Shown: positions 17,262 to 25,885 of the stretch, piece by piece
How positions within the stretch are numbered: the stretch's first letter is position 1
How the letters are laid out: the number at the start of each line of letters is the position of its first letter
Source: WHSW01 sp963821345
Lineage (GTDB): Bacteria; Actinomycetota; Thermoleophilia; Solirubrobacterales; 70-9
DNA length: 64,000 bases
Direction: 5' to 3'
Assembly: GCA_963821345.1 (NCBI GenBank)
Contig: CAWGDM010000003.1
Span: 248,001-312,000, forward strand
Made by a program: the position numbers and the translations under genes
Notes under the pieces: generated by a model
Told to the model about the DNA's origin: nothing
Seen by the model: the letters and a program-made list of their open reading frames with translations, nothing else
Database searches by the model: none

Positions 17262-17918
17262 CTATGGCGAGGGGACGATGCGGATGTACGGCTTCGGCGA
17301 CTCCCAGCCGTCGGGGTAGCGCTCCTTGGCCTCGTCGTCGGAGACCGAGCCGGCGATGATCACGTCGTCACCCTGCTGCCACTGCGCCGGGGTGGCGACC
17401 TGGTTGTTGGCGGTCAGCTGTAGCGAGTCGATCACCCGCAGGACCTCGTCGAAGTTGCGCCCGGTGGTCATCGGATAGATCAGCACCAGCTTGATCTTCT
17501 TGTCGGGGCCGACGACGAAGACGTTGCGCAGGGTCGCGTTCTGGGCCGGCGTGCGCTCGGTCGGATCGCCCTCGGTGTCGGGCGGGAGCATCCCGTAGGC
17601 CTTGGCGATCGCGAAGTCGATGTCGGCGATCAGCGGGTAGTTCGGCGCCGTGCCCTGGGTCTCGGCGATGTCGGCGGCCCACTGCTCGTGGTTGGCGAGC
17701 GGGTCGACCGAGAGGCCGGCGATCTTGACGCCGCGCTTGTCGAACTCCGGCTTGATCGACGCCATGTAGCCGAGCTCGGTCGTGCACACGGGGGTGAAGT
17801 CTCGGGGGTGGGAGAAGAGCACCGCCCAGCCGTCGCCGATCCAGTCGTGAAAGCTGATCGGGCCCTCGGTGGTCTCGGCCTGGAAGTCCGGGGCGGTGTC
17901 GCCGATCGTGAGCGCCAT
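17262..17918 (-). CDS. Peroxiredoxin, 1-Cys Prx6 type
   Basis: This 218-residue enzyme has peroxidatic Cys in the FTPVCTTELG motif near residue 45, the long C-terminal domain of the Prx6 group (MTTGRNFDEVLRVIDSLQLT) and no obvious resolving cysteine. It reduces H2O2 and alkyl hydroperoxides in the cytoplasm. The ATG has a strong ribosome-binding site (AGGAGGAACC). A small palindrome 30 bp upstream may be an operator. It may protect the oxygen-exposed metabolism encoded here, but no operon link exists. Confidence 0.92.
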   Translation of the reverse strand: MALTIGDTAPDFQAETTEGPISFHDWIGDGWAVLFSHPRDFTPVCTTELGYMASIKPEFDKRGVKIAGLSVDPLANHEQWAADIAETQGTAPNYPLIADIDFAIAKAYGMLPPDTEGDPTERTPAQNATLRNVFVVGPDKKIKLVLIYPMTTGRNFDEVLRVIDSLQLTANNQVATPAQWQQGDDVIIAGSVSDDEAKERYPDGWESPKPYIRIVPSP

Positions 17919-17947
17919 TTGGTTCCTCCTGAAGGTCTAAAACTCTG

Positions 17948-17963
17948 AAATCCGATCCGATTT
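17948..17963. promoter_or_regulatory. Palindromic operator candidate upstream of peroxiredoxin
   Basis: AAATCCGATCCGATTT carries AAATC/GATTT arms around a 6-base centre, 30-45 bp upstream of the peroxiredoxin ATG. The site is unusually AT-rich for this genome. The regulator is unknown; a redox-sensing protein would be plausible. Confidence 0.35.
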
Positions 17964-18012
17964 ACATGGTACGGCGTTGCCAGCCGAAGCTCGGGGTGGT
18001 CTACTCGGCTCG

Positions 18013-18261
18013 ATGCGTGGCATCGGGTGCTGCATCACCGTCGCTGTCGGGGCGCTCGCGTTCGTTCCCGGCGCTGACGCCGTGACCTTCGGCGCCAACC
18101 TCAATCGGCCCGCCGACAGCCCCTACACCTGCGGGGATGTGCTCGCCGGATCGACCTGCTCTACAGCCTCAAGTTCATCCCCCGCCCCGGAGATGACGAA
18201 GGCCAAGGGCAAGGTGAAGAAGGCCGCGCACAGCAAGCTGGGCGACTCGCTGCGCAGGTAG
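18013..18261 (+). pseudogene. Truncated secreted protein with signal peptide
   Basis: From the ATG at 18013 (or 17977) the frame encodes a signal peptide (about 20 residues ending AFVPGADA), then a Cys-containing stretch (TFGANLNRPADSPYTCGDV). This resembles the N-terminus of larger secreted proteins in related bacteria. After about 35 mature residues it changes into a Lys/Ser-rich tail and stops. This looks like a shortened remnant, but it could be a genuine small secreted protein. Confidence 0.4.
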
Positions 18262-18393
18262 CGCACAGGCCCGCGGACGAGCAAGGGGAGGGCTCCCCGC
18301 CGATCGGCGGGGCGCCCTCGGTTCCGGGACCCTGACCGGCGACTGCCTGCTCGAGCGGCTCGCGGCGGGGGAGACCCCGGACTCGATCAAGCC

Positions 18394-18453
18394 GGCAACG
18401 TGGTCGCGCTCGACGCCGACGGCCTCGGGCGGCTGGAGACACCGGTCGTCTGA
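18394..18453 (+). pseudogene. Possible fumarylacetoacetate-hydrolase-family tail remnant
   Basis: The 261-bp gap 18262-18522 holds no complete gene. A frame ending at TGA 18451-18453 reads GNVVALDADGLGRLETPVV, which resembles the conserved C-terminal strand of FAH-family hydrolases ('GDVVxxEIEGLGxLxNPV'). The preceding bases seem to encode more of it only after a one-base shift near 18393. It is weak evidence of a decayed gene. Confidence 0.3.
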
Positions 18454-18522
18454 GCGTCCACGCGGCTTGACCGCGGCTCGGGCCAGCGATAGGTTGACCG
18501 GCGGACCCCAAGGGGAGGATTC

Positions 18523-20163
18523 ATGGGTCAAGGACGACGTCTGTGCTCGGCGCTCGGCGCGGTCGCTTCGTTATTCGCATTGTTCGCACCGGCGACGGCG
18601 GTCGCGGACCCGGTGCCGCTGAGCCAGTACGGGCTCGGGACGGCGGGGGGAGCCGCGGGTCAACTCCACGACCCAACCGGAATCGCGGTCGACGCAAACG
18701 GGAGCGTGTACGTCAGCGAGTACACCAACGCCCGCGTTTCGATCTTTAACGCGGACGGGACCTTCGCGCGCGCCTTCGGCTGGGATGTGATCCCGGGCGG
18801 CCCGGCCGGTCTCGAGGTCTGCACTACTGCCACCGGCTGCAAGGCCGGTGTCAGCGGCGACAGCGCCGGGCAGTTCGGCGCGCCCCAGGGGATCACGGTC
18901 GACGGATCCGGGCGCATTTACGTCGCCGACGGCTTCGACAACCGCGTTGCCGTCTTCAACGCCGATGCGACCTTCGTGAGTGCGTTCGGCAAGGACGTGA
19001 TCCCGGGCGGCTCAGCGGGCTTTGAGGTCTGCACCACCGATAGCGGTTGCCAAACCGGCGCGTCCGGAGGCGGGGCGGGCGAGTTCTTCGCCCCAGGCGA
19101 TGTCGAGGTCGCGCCGGCGGGCGAGATCTACGTCGCCGACAACGGCAACCAGCGGATCGCCGTGTTCACCTCGCAGCCCGTGTTTCTGCGCGCCTTCGGG
19201 TTCGACGTCGATCCGGACGTGGCCGGGGGGTTCCAGGTCTGCACCACGGCCACCGGCTGTAAGGCGGGCGTGAGCGGCCCGGGCGCGGGGCAGCTCAACA
19301 ACCCGGGCACCATCGACCTCGACGGCGCCGGCAACCTCTACGTGAGCGAGTTCAACAATCGCCGGGTCTCGGTCTTTGGACCCCAGCCGGCGTTCCTGCG
19401 GGCCTTTGGCGCCGACGTGATCCCGGGCGGCTCAACCGGCTTCGAGGTGTGCACGATCAGCTGCCAGGGCGGAGCGGCGGCCGGCGGTGGCCCCGGTCAG
19501 CTGACCGATCCCGAGGGCGTCGACGTCGCCGCGGACGGCACCGTCCGCGTGGCGGAGTTCAACGGCTCCCGGGTCTCGACCTTCACCGCGGTGCCGTCGT
19601 TCGTGAACGCGTTTGGCTTCGACGTGCTTACGACCGGCGGCACCGGGTTCGAGGTCTGCACGACCAGCTGCAAGGCCGCCTTGCCCGGCAACGGCGTCGG
19701 CCAGTTGAACCACGCGGTCGACGTCGCCACCGATTGCCGGGGCGCGATCTACGTGGCCGAGCAGACGAACCAGCGCGTCCAGCGGTTCGGCGAGCCCGGC
19801 ACCGCGCTGCCGCCGTGCCCCCCGCCTCAAAACCCTCCGCCAAATCCCCCGGCGAACCCGCCTCCGAACGACTTCACCATCGGCAAGCTGAAGCGCAACA
19901 TGAAGAAGGGCACGGCGAAGCTCCCGGTCGAGCTGCCGAGTGCCGGCACGGTTGAGCTGAGCTCGAAGAAAGCGAAGCCACAGAAGCGCGACGCGACCGC
20001 CGCGGGCGAGCTGGTCCTGAAGGTAGTCGCGCGCGGCAAGGCGAAGGAGAAGCTCGCCGACACCGGTGCGGTGAAGGTGAAGCTCGCGATCACGTTCACG
20101 CCGACAGGCGGCGCGTCGAACACCGAGACGACGACCGCAAAGCTGAAGCGAAAGGGCCGCTGA
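18523..20163 (+). CDS. Secreted NHL-repeat beta-propeller protein with Cys-loop insertions
   Basis: This is 546 residues. A signal peptide (1-28) precedes six blade-like NHL repeats to about residue 425, each with the core GxIxVDxxGxIYVADxxNxRVxVF. Between blades lie insertions of a near-constant form, FGxDVIPGGxxGFEVCTTxxGC, whose paired cysteines could form a disulfide loop on each blade. A proline-rich hinge (PPQNPPPNPPANPPP) and a Lys-rich C-terminal beta domain of about 100 residues follow. It is probably an extracellular or wall-bound binding protein; the ligand is unknown. Confidence 0.82.
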   Translation: MGQGRRLCSALGAVASLFALFAPATAVADPVPLSQYGLGTAGGAAGQLHDPTGIAVDANGSVYVSEYTNARVSIFNADGTFARAFGWDVIPGGPAGLEVCTTATGCKAGVSGDSAGQFGAPQGITVDGSGRIYVADGFDNRVAVFNADATFVSAFGKDVIPGGSAGFEVCTTDSGCQTGASGGGAGEFFAPGDVEVAPAGEIYVADNGNQRIAVFTSQPVFLRAFGFDVDPDVAGGFQVCTTATGCKAGVSGPGAGQLNNPGTIDLDGAGNLYVSEFNNRRVSVFGPQPAFLRAFGADVIPGGSTGFEVCTISCQGGAAAGGGPGQLTDPEGVDVAADGTVRVAEFNGSRVSTFTAVPSFVNAFGFDVLTTGGTGFEVCTTSCKAALPGNGVGQLNHAVDVATDCRGAIYVAEQTNQRVQRFGEPGTALPPCPPPQNPPPNPPANPPPNDFTIGKLKRNMKKGTAKLPVELPSAGTVELSSKKAKPQKRDATAAGELVLKVVARGKAKEKLADTGAVKVKLAITFTPTGGASNTETTTAKLKRKGR

Positions 20164-20257
20164 CCCGGCCCAGTCGGGCGCGATTACGCGGCGCTCGAAC
20201 AGCGTCGAGAGCACCACACCTGCGTCTCGGTGCGGACGACGCGGCCTGGGGCTCAGG

Positions 20258-21262
20258 TCAGCGGAACTCCCAGGTCCAGGTCGCCCGGTCGACGTCGTCG
20301 TAGCCGCTTCCCGCGAGCACCTCGGTGCCGAACGGGAGCGGGCGCACCTGACCGTCGTACCCCGTGTTGAGGAACATGCCGAAGAACGGTCCGAGGTCAC
20401 TGTCGCTGCTCGTGGGGCACTGGATCGAGACCGTGTAGGTGTCCTCCAGGTCCGAGTAGAGGATGCCGGAGTATCCACCGTCGACGTAGTCGATCTGGAA
20501 CTCTCCGTTCCCGGGCCCGCCCTGGATGAAATCCGTCCCGCTGCCGCTGTAGGAGCAGCCGTGCGAGTCGGTGCCGCCCAGCATCGCCCAGCTCACGGTC
20601 CCGTTGAAGCGGTAGTAGAAGACACCCCCGAGCCCGACGCGCTCGAGCTCGAGGCTCGCTCCGGTCGAGGACCAGTCCTCGTGCGCACTGGTCGGATCCT
20701 GGCCGACCGCTCCCGTGCCGGAGACCGTGCCGGACCAGCGGCGCTTGCCGAGGTAGAGCCGCTGGAGGATGCCCCCGGGAACGACGCAGTTGTTGCGCTC
20801 GTTGCTCTCCTTGATCTTGTTCTCGGCGTCGGCGCACCACACGGCCCGGTAGGTGCCGAGCGGGTTCCCGTTCAACGTCAGCGGCGGCGACTTCGCCTCG
20901 CCGTAGTCGGAGTAGTACTTGACCGAGGAGGCGCCCCGGATCCTGGGCACGTCCAGCGAGAACGCGTGGATCGGCTTGCCGTCGGCGCTGTCGCCGTCGG
21001 ACTGCATGGGGACGAAGACGATCTCGGTCTTGGAGGGCTTGGCCGCGCCGCGCCCTCGGTTTTGGGTCTGGGCTTCGAATCGCAGCACGTTGTGCTCGCC
21101 GCGGAGCGCGTGCTCCTCCTCCGTAGGGAGAAGCCCCGCACCGCGGACGTACAGGTCCGGCTTGCGCTTGTGCTTGCCCTTGCTCGCGCTCGCCGCCTGA
21201 ACACCGCACGCGAGCACCGCCAAAAGGGCGACGACCCACCCGATCCGCGCGAACCTACGCAT
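20258..21262 (-). CDS. Secreted protein with CARDB-like domain
   Basis: This is 334 residues from the ATG at 21262 (the frame continues much further upstream without support). A signal peptide (1-26) is followed by a KGKHKRKPDLYV start. A CARDB-like adhesion/binding domain spans about residues 34-160 (FEAQTQNRGRGAAKPS ... IKESNERNNC), and an unassigned beta-rich C-terminal domain has four cysteines. It converges with the NHL protein gene across 94 bp with no clear hairpin. The role is unknown but probably extracellular. Confidence 0.68.
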   Translation of the reverse strand: MRRFARIGWVVALLAVLACGVQAASASKGKHKRKPDLYVRGAGLLPTEEEHALRGEHNVLRFEAQTQNRGRGAAKPSKTEIVFVPMQSDGDSADGKPIHAFSLDVPRIRGASSVKYYSDYGEAKSPPLTLNGNPLGTYRAVWCADAENKIKESNERNNCVVPGGILQRLYLGKRRWSGTVSGTGAVGQDPTSAHEDWSSTGASLELERVGLGGVFYYRFNGTVSWAMLGGTDSHGCSYSGSGTDFIQGGPGNGEFQIDYVDGGYSGILYSDLEDTYTVSIQCPTSSDSDLGPFFGMFLNTGYDGQVRPLPFGTEVLAGSGYDDVDRATWTWEFR

Positions 21263-21361
21263 CGCTGCTCCTCCCCGAGCTGGTGTCTGTGAGAAACGTA
21301 CTCGGCCGGTGCCCACGGGACAAGGCGCAACTCCTGACCGATAACGTTGTTGATCCCAAGG

Positions 21362-22753
21362 ATGGTGGCCAGGAGGAAGCTCTCGATCGTGCTCGCGCTG
21401 ACGCTCGTTGGCGTGCTGACCGCGCTGGTCACCGCGAGCGGCGCCTCGGCGGCGGTCAAGTTCCAGCGCATCGCCGGCTACGACGACCCGGCGACGCCGA
21501 ACGAGCTCGACCGGGTCGGGATCCTCAAGGTGGGTCCGAAGAAGGCCCCGAACGTGCTCGTCCTCAACCCGGGCACCTCGGCGAGCGCCGCCTACTTCAA
21601 GCCGCTCGCCAGCCTGATCGCCAAGAAGGCCGACGGGTGGCAGGTCTGGGCCGTCGAGCGCCGCGAGAACCTGCTCGAGGATCAGTCGGAGGTCGACCTG
21701 GCGAAGCAGGGCAAGGCGACCCCGGACGAGCTCTTCAACTACTACCTCGGCTACCTCACCGACCCGAGCGTCACCACCCACTACCAGCCGGTGCAGGACT
21801 CCTCGGTGCCGTTCGCGCGCGGCTGGGGGATGAAGGTCGAGATCTCCGACCTGCGCCAGGTCGTGCTCAAGGCCGAGAAGATGGGCGGCAAGGTCGTCGT
21901 CGGCGGCCACTCGCTCGGTGGCTCGATCACGACCGCCTACGCGACCTGGGACTTCGACGGCCACGCGGGCGCCGAGGGGCTCGGCGGCCTGGTCTTCATC
22001 GACGGCTCGTCGGGCACGACGCCGACCTCGGAGGCGGACGCCACCACCCGGCTCAACAACTTGAACGCGGGCACGCCCTGGCTCGCCTTCGGCGGCATCC
22101 CGGCCCCGCTCGCCGGCCTCTTCAACGTCGTCGGCTCGACCGGCGTGCACCTCGACCCCAACGGGACCGGCGCGCTGCAGACCTGGTCGCTGCTGCCCGC
22201 GAACCTGAAGCCCCCGGTGCCGTCGACCAACGAGGGCAGCTACGGCTACGCGCTCGACACCGAGACCTCGCCCCCGAGCCTCGCCGCCGCCCAGGCGCAC
22301 ATGGGCCACCTGGCCGCCAGCGGTGACCCGCGCGGCTGGGACCCCGCGGGCGAGCTGACCCCGCTCCAGCGCTACGCCGACATGTTCTCCGGCACCGGAC
22401 TGCTCGGCCTCGACGGGACCGCCTGGTATCACCCGCTGCGGCTGACGATCGACGCCGGCGCGGTCGGCAACGGGATCGCCAACCCGGCCCAGAACGTGCT
22501 CGACGTCGACGCGATCCACGGCGCCGATCTGCCCAAGGACCTCCGCATGGTCGCCTTCGGCGCCGCGCTCGGCGGCCAGCGGGTGCTCGACGCGACCGCG
22601 GCCCTGGCGGCGCAGTCCGGGATCCCGCGCAACCACCTCAGCCTTACCAACCGCTCGACCACCTACGCGCACAACGACCCCAACTCGGCCTACCCGAAGA
22701 ACGCCTTCGTCGGCAAGCTGATGCCGTTCCTGCGCAAGGTCGCGCGGGGCTGA
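21362..22753 (+). CDS. Secreted alpha/beta hydrolase
   Basis: This is 463 residues. The ATG at 21362 is preferred over an upstream TTG because it gives a regular signal peptide (1-30, ALVTASGASA). The nucleophile elbow GGHSLGG puts the catalytic Ser at 184. An oxyanion-type LNPGT motif is near residue 70, and the acid and base are likely in the C-terminal third, where a YAHNDP motif offers the His. Its substrate could be an ester or lipid; no neighbour gives a clue. It reads divergently from the CARDB-like gene. Confidence 0.78.
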   Translation: MVARRKLSIVLALTLVGVLTALVTASGASAAVKFQRIAGYDDPATPNELDRVGILKVGPKKAPNVLVLNPGTSASAAYFKPLASLIAKKADGWQVWAVERRENLLEDQSEVDLAKQGKATPDELFNYYLGYLTDPSVTTHYQPVQDSSVPFARGWGMKVEISDLRQVVLKAEKMGGKVVVGGHSLGGSITTAYATWDFDGHAGAEGLGGLVFIDGSSGTTPTSEADATTRLNNLNAGTPWLAFGGIPAPLAGLFNVVGSTGVHLDPNGTGALQTWSLLPANLKPPVPSTNEGSYGYALDTETSPPSLAAAQAHMGHLAASGDPRGWDPAGELTPLQRYADMFSGTGLLGLDGTAWYHPLRLTIDAGAVGNGIANPAQNVLDVDAIHGADLPKDLRMVAFGAALGGQRVLDATAALAAQSGIPRNHLSLTNRSTTYAHNDPNSAYPKNAFVGKLMPFLRKVARG

Positions 22754-22830
22754 ATGCCTTGCGCGCCGCCACCGCCCCCGGGTAGGGTGGCGACGGCGGC
22801 CCTGAGCAGCCAGAGGGGAGGACATCGGCG

Positions 22831-23919
22831 GTGAGCGTGAGGTCGAAGTGGATCGCGTCCGGAATTGCGATCCTCGTCCTCGTGGCGGCCGACAGCCCGG
22901 CGGCCGCTCCGACCGGGCCGGGCATCGCGGACGTGCGCCCGTTGGTCACGTCCGGCTCCGACGGACTCGGGATCGGCGACCTCGGCACGATCGACGAGAG
23001 GCTCCAGATCGATCGGCGGCCGGCGGGCGCGACGGAGTTCTATTTCGTCAGCGCGCCTCGCGGGCTCAGCGCCGGGTCCAACTGCGAGTCGGCCGCATCC
23101 AGCGGCGGCGGAGTGACGCTGGTCGCCAGATGCTTCGTCAGCGTCAGGCGGGTCACCGTGACCCTCGCGGGAGGCGACGACACGGTCGAGACGACGGCCG
23201 CGATCACCGAGGCGACCGCGGTGACCCTCAAGGGCGGTGCTGACACGCTGCAGACGCGCTCGGCAAATGACTCGGCCGACCTCGGCCCCGGCGACGACAC
23301 CGCCAGCACCTCCGACGGCGCGGATGCGATCGCGGCCGGGTCCGGCCGCGATGATGTCGACGCCGGTCGCGGTGCCGATGCGATCGACGGTGGCCCCGAC
23401 GGCGACACGCTCTCTGGAGGGGACGGGCCGGACAGCTTCCAGGGGGGCGACGGCGACGACAAAATCGACGCGAAGGACGGCGAGTCGGTCGCGGTCGCCG
23501 ATGCGCTGATCGACTGCGGTCCCGGAATCGACGACAAGGCAAGTGTCGACCTCACCGATCCGATCGCCTCGAGCTGCGAGACGGTCGCTCGAGGCGCCAT
23601 CGGCGAGGGGCCCAACGTCGCGATCGCGGCCGGCAGCCGGCCGAGCCTCCGGCACGGGACGCTCGCGGTCCAGGCGACCTGCCCGGCGGCGCTCGGCCAT
23701 CCCTGTGCGGGGAACATCGTCGCGGCCCGGTCGGAGGCCGGCCTGGAGGGCGCGCCGGAGCATCCGTACTCGATCGCGGCCGGGCACGATCGGACGCTGC
23801 GCTTCACCCCCGCGCCCGGGCTGCGCCCGGGCCACGGGGCCGTGATCCGGGCGGTCGAGCCGGGCGACGTCCGGGGCATGAAGACGACGCTGCGACGCGT
23901 GAGACTCGCACGACGATGA
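22831..23919 (+). CDS. Secreted RTX-like calcium-binding repeat protein
   Basis: This is 362 residues from GTG 22831 with ribosome-binding site GAGGGGAGGAC. After a signal peptide (1-26), residues 100-220 carry glycine/aspartate nonapeptide repeats of the GGxGxDxUx type (GGDDTVET, GPDGDTLSGGDGPDSFQGGDGDDKID), forming a probable Ca-binding beta roll. A C-terminal domain with a Cys pair (ATCPAALGHPCAG) follows. The stop overlaps the ATG of a paralogue. The role is unknown; a surface or matrix protein is plausible. Confidence 0.75.
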   Translation: MSVRSKWIASGIAILVLVAADSPAAAPTGPGIADVRPLVTSGSDGLGIGDLGTIDERLQIDRRPAGATEFYFVSAPRGLSAGSNCESAASSGGGVTLVARCFVSVRRVTVTLAGGDDTVETTAAITEATAVTLKGGADTLQTRSANDSADLGPGDDTASTSDGADAIAAGSGRDDVDAGRGADAIDGGPDGDTLSGGDGPDSFQGGDGDDKIDAKDGESVAVADALIDCGPGIDDKASVDLTDPIASSCETVARGAIGEGPNVAIAAGSRPSLRHGTLAVQATCPAALGHPCAGNIVAARSEAGLEGAPEHPYSIAAGHDRTLRFTPAPGLRPGHGAVIRAVEPGDVRGMKTTLRRVRLARR

Positions 23920-25475
23920 GGCGCGCGGGCCAGCTTCGCCGACGGGTCCGCGGTTTCGGCGCGGCGGTGCCCGCGGCATGCGCATCGATGGCGCTACTGG
24001 CGCTGGCCGCCGCGCCGGCTGGCGCGGAGGAGCGCGTCCCGGAGGTCTCGTCGAGCACCGGCGGCCTGCAGATCGACGATCTCGGCGCCGCGGACGAGAG
24101 CATCACCGTCGGCTTCGCTCAGTCCGGCCTGCGCTGGCTCGTGATCTCGACCACCGGCCTGCACCTGTCCCGGGGCAGCAACTGCGACCCACCCGTTTTG
24201 GATTCCGCGAGCGGGCGGTTCCAAACCACGTGCGTGCGCTCAGTGCCGCTTCAGGCCAGCCCGACGTCGGTGACCGTCTCCCTCGACTCGGGCGACGACA
24301 CGCTGACGACGGTCGGCCTCTCGAGCGCGATCTCGATCCACGCCATCGGCCGGGGGGGAGACGATCACCTCGGCGGCGGCCCCGGTCCCGACGAGCTCGA
24401 GGGCGGTCTCGGTCGCGACATCCTTGACGGAAATGAGGGCGACGACTCGCTCGGCGCCGGCCCCGATGACGACACGCTGGTCGGTGATGGTGGCCGCGAC
24501 CTGCTCGTCGGCGATGACGGAGACGATCGCCTGCTGGACGGCGACGAGACCACCGCCGCGCCGGAGGCTCGCGACGATCGACAGCGGGGGGGAGCCGGCG
24601 GCGACACGCTGCGCATCGGCCTTGGCGGCGACAGCGCCGACGCCGGATCCGGAGACGACACGATCTTCGACGACGACGGGCCCGTGATCGCTGACGAGAT
24701 TTTTCCCGACACCGGCGTTGATCTGCTCAGTTACCGCAACTTCGCCGGGGTGAGCGCGCAGACGGGCGTGATCACCGGGTTCACTGCGCCGTCGGGGAGC
24801 GCGCCCCAGGAGTTGGAGGGCATCGAGGGCACGGCCAAGGACGACCGGATCACGGTCTCCGGCTCGGGAACCCGGCCGGTGACCCTGATCGGCCTTGCCG
24901 GCAGGGATGTCCTGCGCAGCGGTGCGGGCCCCGACCTGCTGATCGGTGGTGGCGGCCAGGACGACCTGCGCAGCGCGGGCGGTGAGGACGTCGTCGACGC
25001 GAAGAGCGGAGAGGCCACGAGCGATGATCCGGACTCGCTCGTCGACCTCGTCTTCTGCGGCGCCGGCACCGACACCGAGATCGCCGACCTCACCGATCCC
25101 CTCTTCCACGACAGGAGCGACGGCTGCGAGAACGTCCAGCAGAGCGCGATCGGCGAGGGGCCGCACGTGCGCCTCGGCGGCGGCCGGGTGACCCTGAGCG
25201 GCCCGACGCTGTCGGTCCCGGCCTCGTGCCCGCGTGCGCTGCACCACCCGTGCCGGGGGCGGATCGTCTCGGCCGGCTCGCTGCCCGGGCTCGACCGTGC
25301 CCGGGCCACGCGGTACCGGCTCGGCCGGGGGGAGCGCGGAGTGATCGAGCTGCGCGCTGGGCCGGGCGTGACGAGCGGGCGGCCGGCCTTCGTCGAGTCG
25401 GTCGAGCACGGAGATGTCAAGGGGGACAAGACGACCCGCATGCTGGTGCGGGTGGCGCGCCACCCACGCCGCTAG
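23916..25475 (+). CDS. Secreted RTX-like calcium-binding repeat protein, paralogue
   Basis: This is 519 residues, coupled to the previous gene by an ATGA overlap. It has the same layout: signal peptide (to about residue 38), N-terminal beta domain with SRGSNCD, two blocks of RTX-type repeats (about 145-260 and 325-370), and a C-terminal domain with CPRALHHPCRGRIV matching the Cys-pair segment of its neighbour. The first half contains one extra repeat block, so it arose by duplication and expansion. Its end overlaps the convergent 98-residue gene by 4 bp. Confidence 0.75.
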   Translation: MRRAGQLRRRVRGFGAAVPAACASMALLALAAAPAGAEERVPEVSSSTGGLQIDDLGAADESITVGFAQSGLRWLVISTTGLHLSRGSNCDPPVLDSASGRFQTTCVRSVPLQASPTSVTVSLDSGDDTLTTVGLSSAISIHAIGRGGDDHLGGGPGPDELEGGLGRDILDGNEGDDSLGAGPDDDTLVGDGGRDLLVGDDGDDRLLDGDETTAAPEARDDRQRGGAGGDTLRIGLGGDSADAGSGDDTIFDDDGPVIADEIFPDTGVDLLSYRNFAGVSAQTGVITGFTAPSGSAPQELEGIEGTAKDDRITVSGSGTRPVTLIGLAGRDVLRSGAGPDLLIGGGGQDDLRSAGGEDVVDAKSGEATSDDPDSLVDLVFCGAGTDTEIADLTDPLFHDRSDGCENVQQSAIGEGPHVRLGGGRVTLSGPTLSVPASCPRALHHPCRGRIVSAGSLPGLDRARATRYRLGRGERGVIELRAGPGVTSGRPAFVESVEHGDVKGDKTTRMLVRVARHPRR

Positions 25476-25768
25476 GGCAACAGGCTGCCGCCCGGCGGCA
25501 CGATCCAGAGCGGCTCCAGCAGCGGCTCGAGCTCGGTCGGCTCGAGCTCGGCGACGGTTGCCGCGCCGCGCTCGGCCATCAGGTCGCCGAGCCGGCGCCA
25601 GGCCGCGGCGACGGCGCCGACCCGGCTGCGATGGCCGAAGCCGGTCGCCTCGCCGAGCTCGGCGGCGCGGGCCTCGACCTCGGCCGGGGTGAGCTCGCCG
25701 AAGGGCCGCTGGGCGCCGCCGAAGGCGATCGGCGTCGCCAGCAGCCGGTCGAGATCGGGTCGGTCCAT
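25472..25768 (-). CDS. Conserved-looking hypothetical protein
   Basis: This is 98 residues with no signal or membrane segment: Ala/Glu-rich helices and a C-terminal ELEPLLEPLWIVPPGG segment. Coding quality is good (GC-rich third positions throughout), and the ATG lies in a short intergenic region before the nickel permease operator. I do not recognise a family. Confidence 0.55.
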   Translation of the reverse strand: MDRPDLDRLLATPIAFGGAQRPFGELTPAEVEARAAELGEATGFGHRSRVGAVAAAWRRLGDLMAERGAATVAELEPTELEPLLEPLWIVPPGGSLLP

Positions 25769-25835
25769 CCGCCCGATCCTCCCACGCTCGCTCGGCTTGC
25801 GCTCAGGAACGAAATCGAATAGAACTGATCCGGTA

Positions 25836-25869
25836 TTGCGACTTACTCGCAGTTAGGAGTGAATCGCAA
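25836..25869. promoter_or_regulatory. Two abutting Nur-like (nickel Fur) boxes
   Basis: The sequence divides into two adjacent 17-bp sites of the form TTGCRA-N5-TYGCAA: TTGCGA-cttac-TCGCAG (25836-25852) and TTAGGA-gtgaa-TCGCAA (25853-25869). The outer half-sites also form a perfect 8-bp inverted repeat (TATTGCGA/TCGCAATA). The array ends 16 bp before the nickel permease ATG and covers its promoter/leader region. A Fur-family gene converges on the permease gene, so nickel-dependent repression by that protein is likely. Confidence 0.65.
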
Positions 25870-25885
25870 TACAAGGAGGAGAGCG

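Noticed and set aside
20164..20257. Terminator between the convergent NHL and CARDB-like genes
   Set aside because: Only short imperfect pairings are present and no T-run; I see no convincing hairpin.
23228..24712. Regularly spaced short repeats that could suggest a CRISPR-like array
   Set aside because: The repeats are Gly/Asp codon repeats of two RTX-like coding genes, with no constant repeat unit and no unique spacers.
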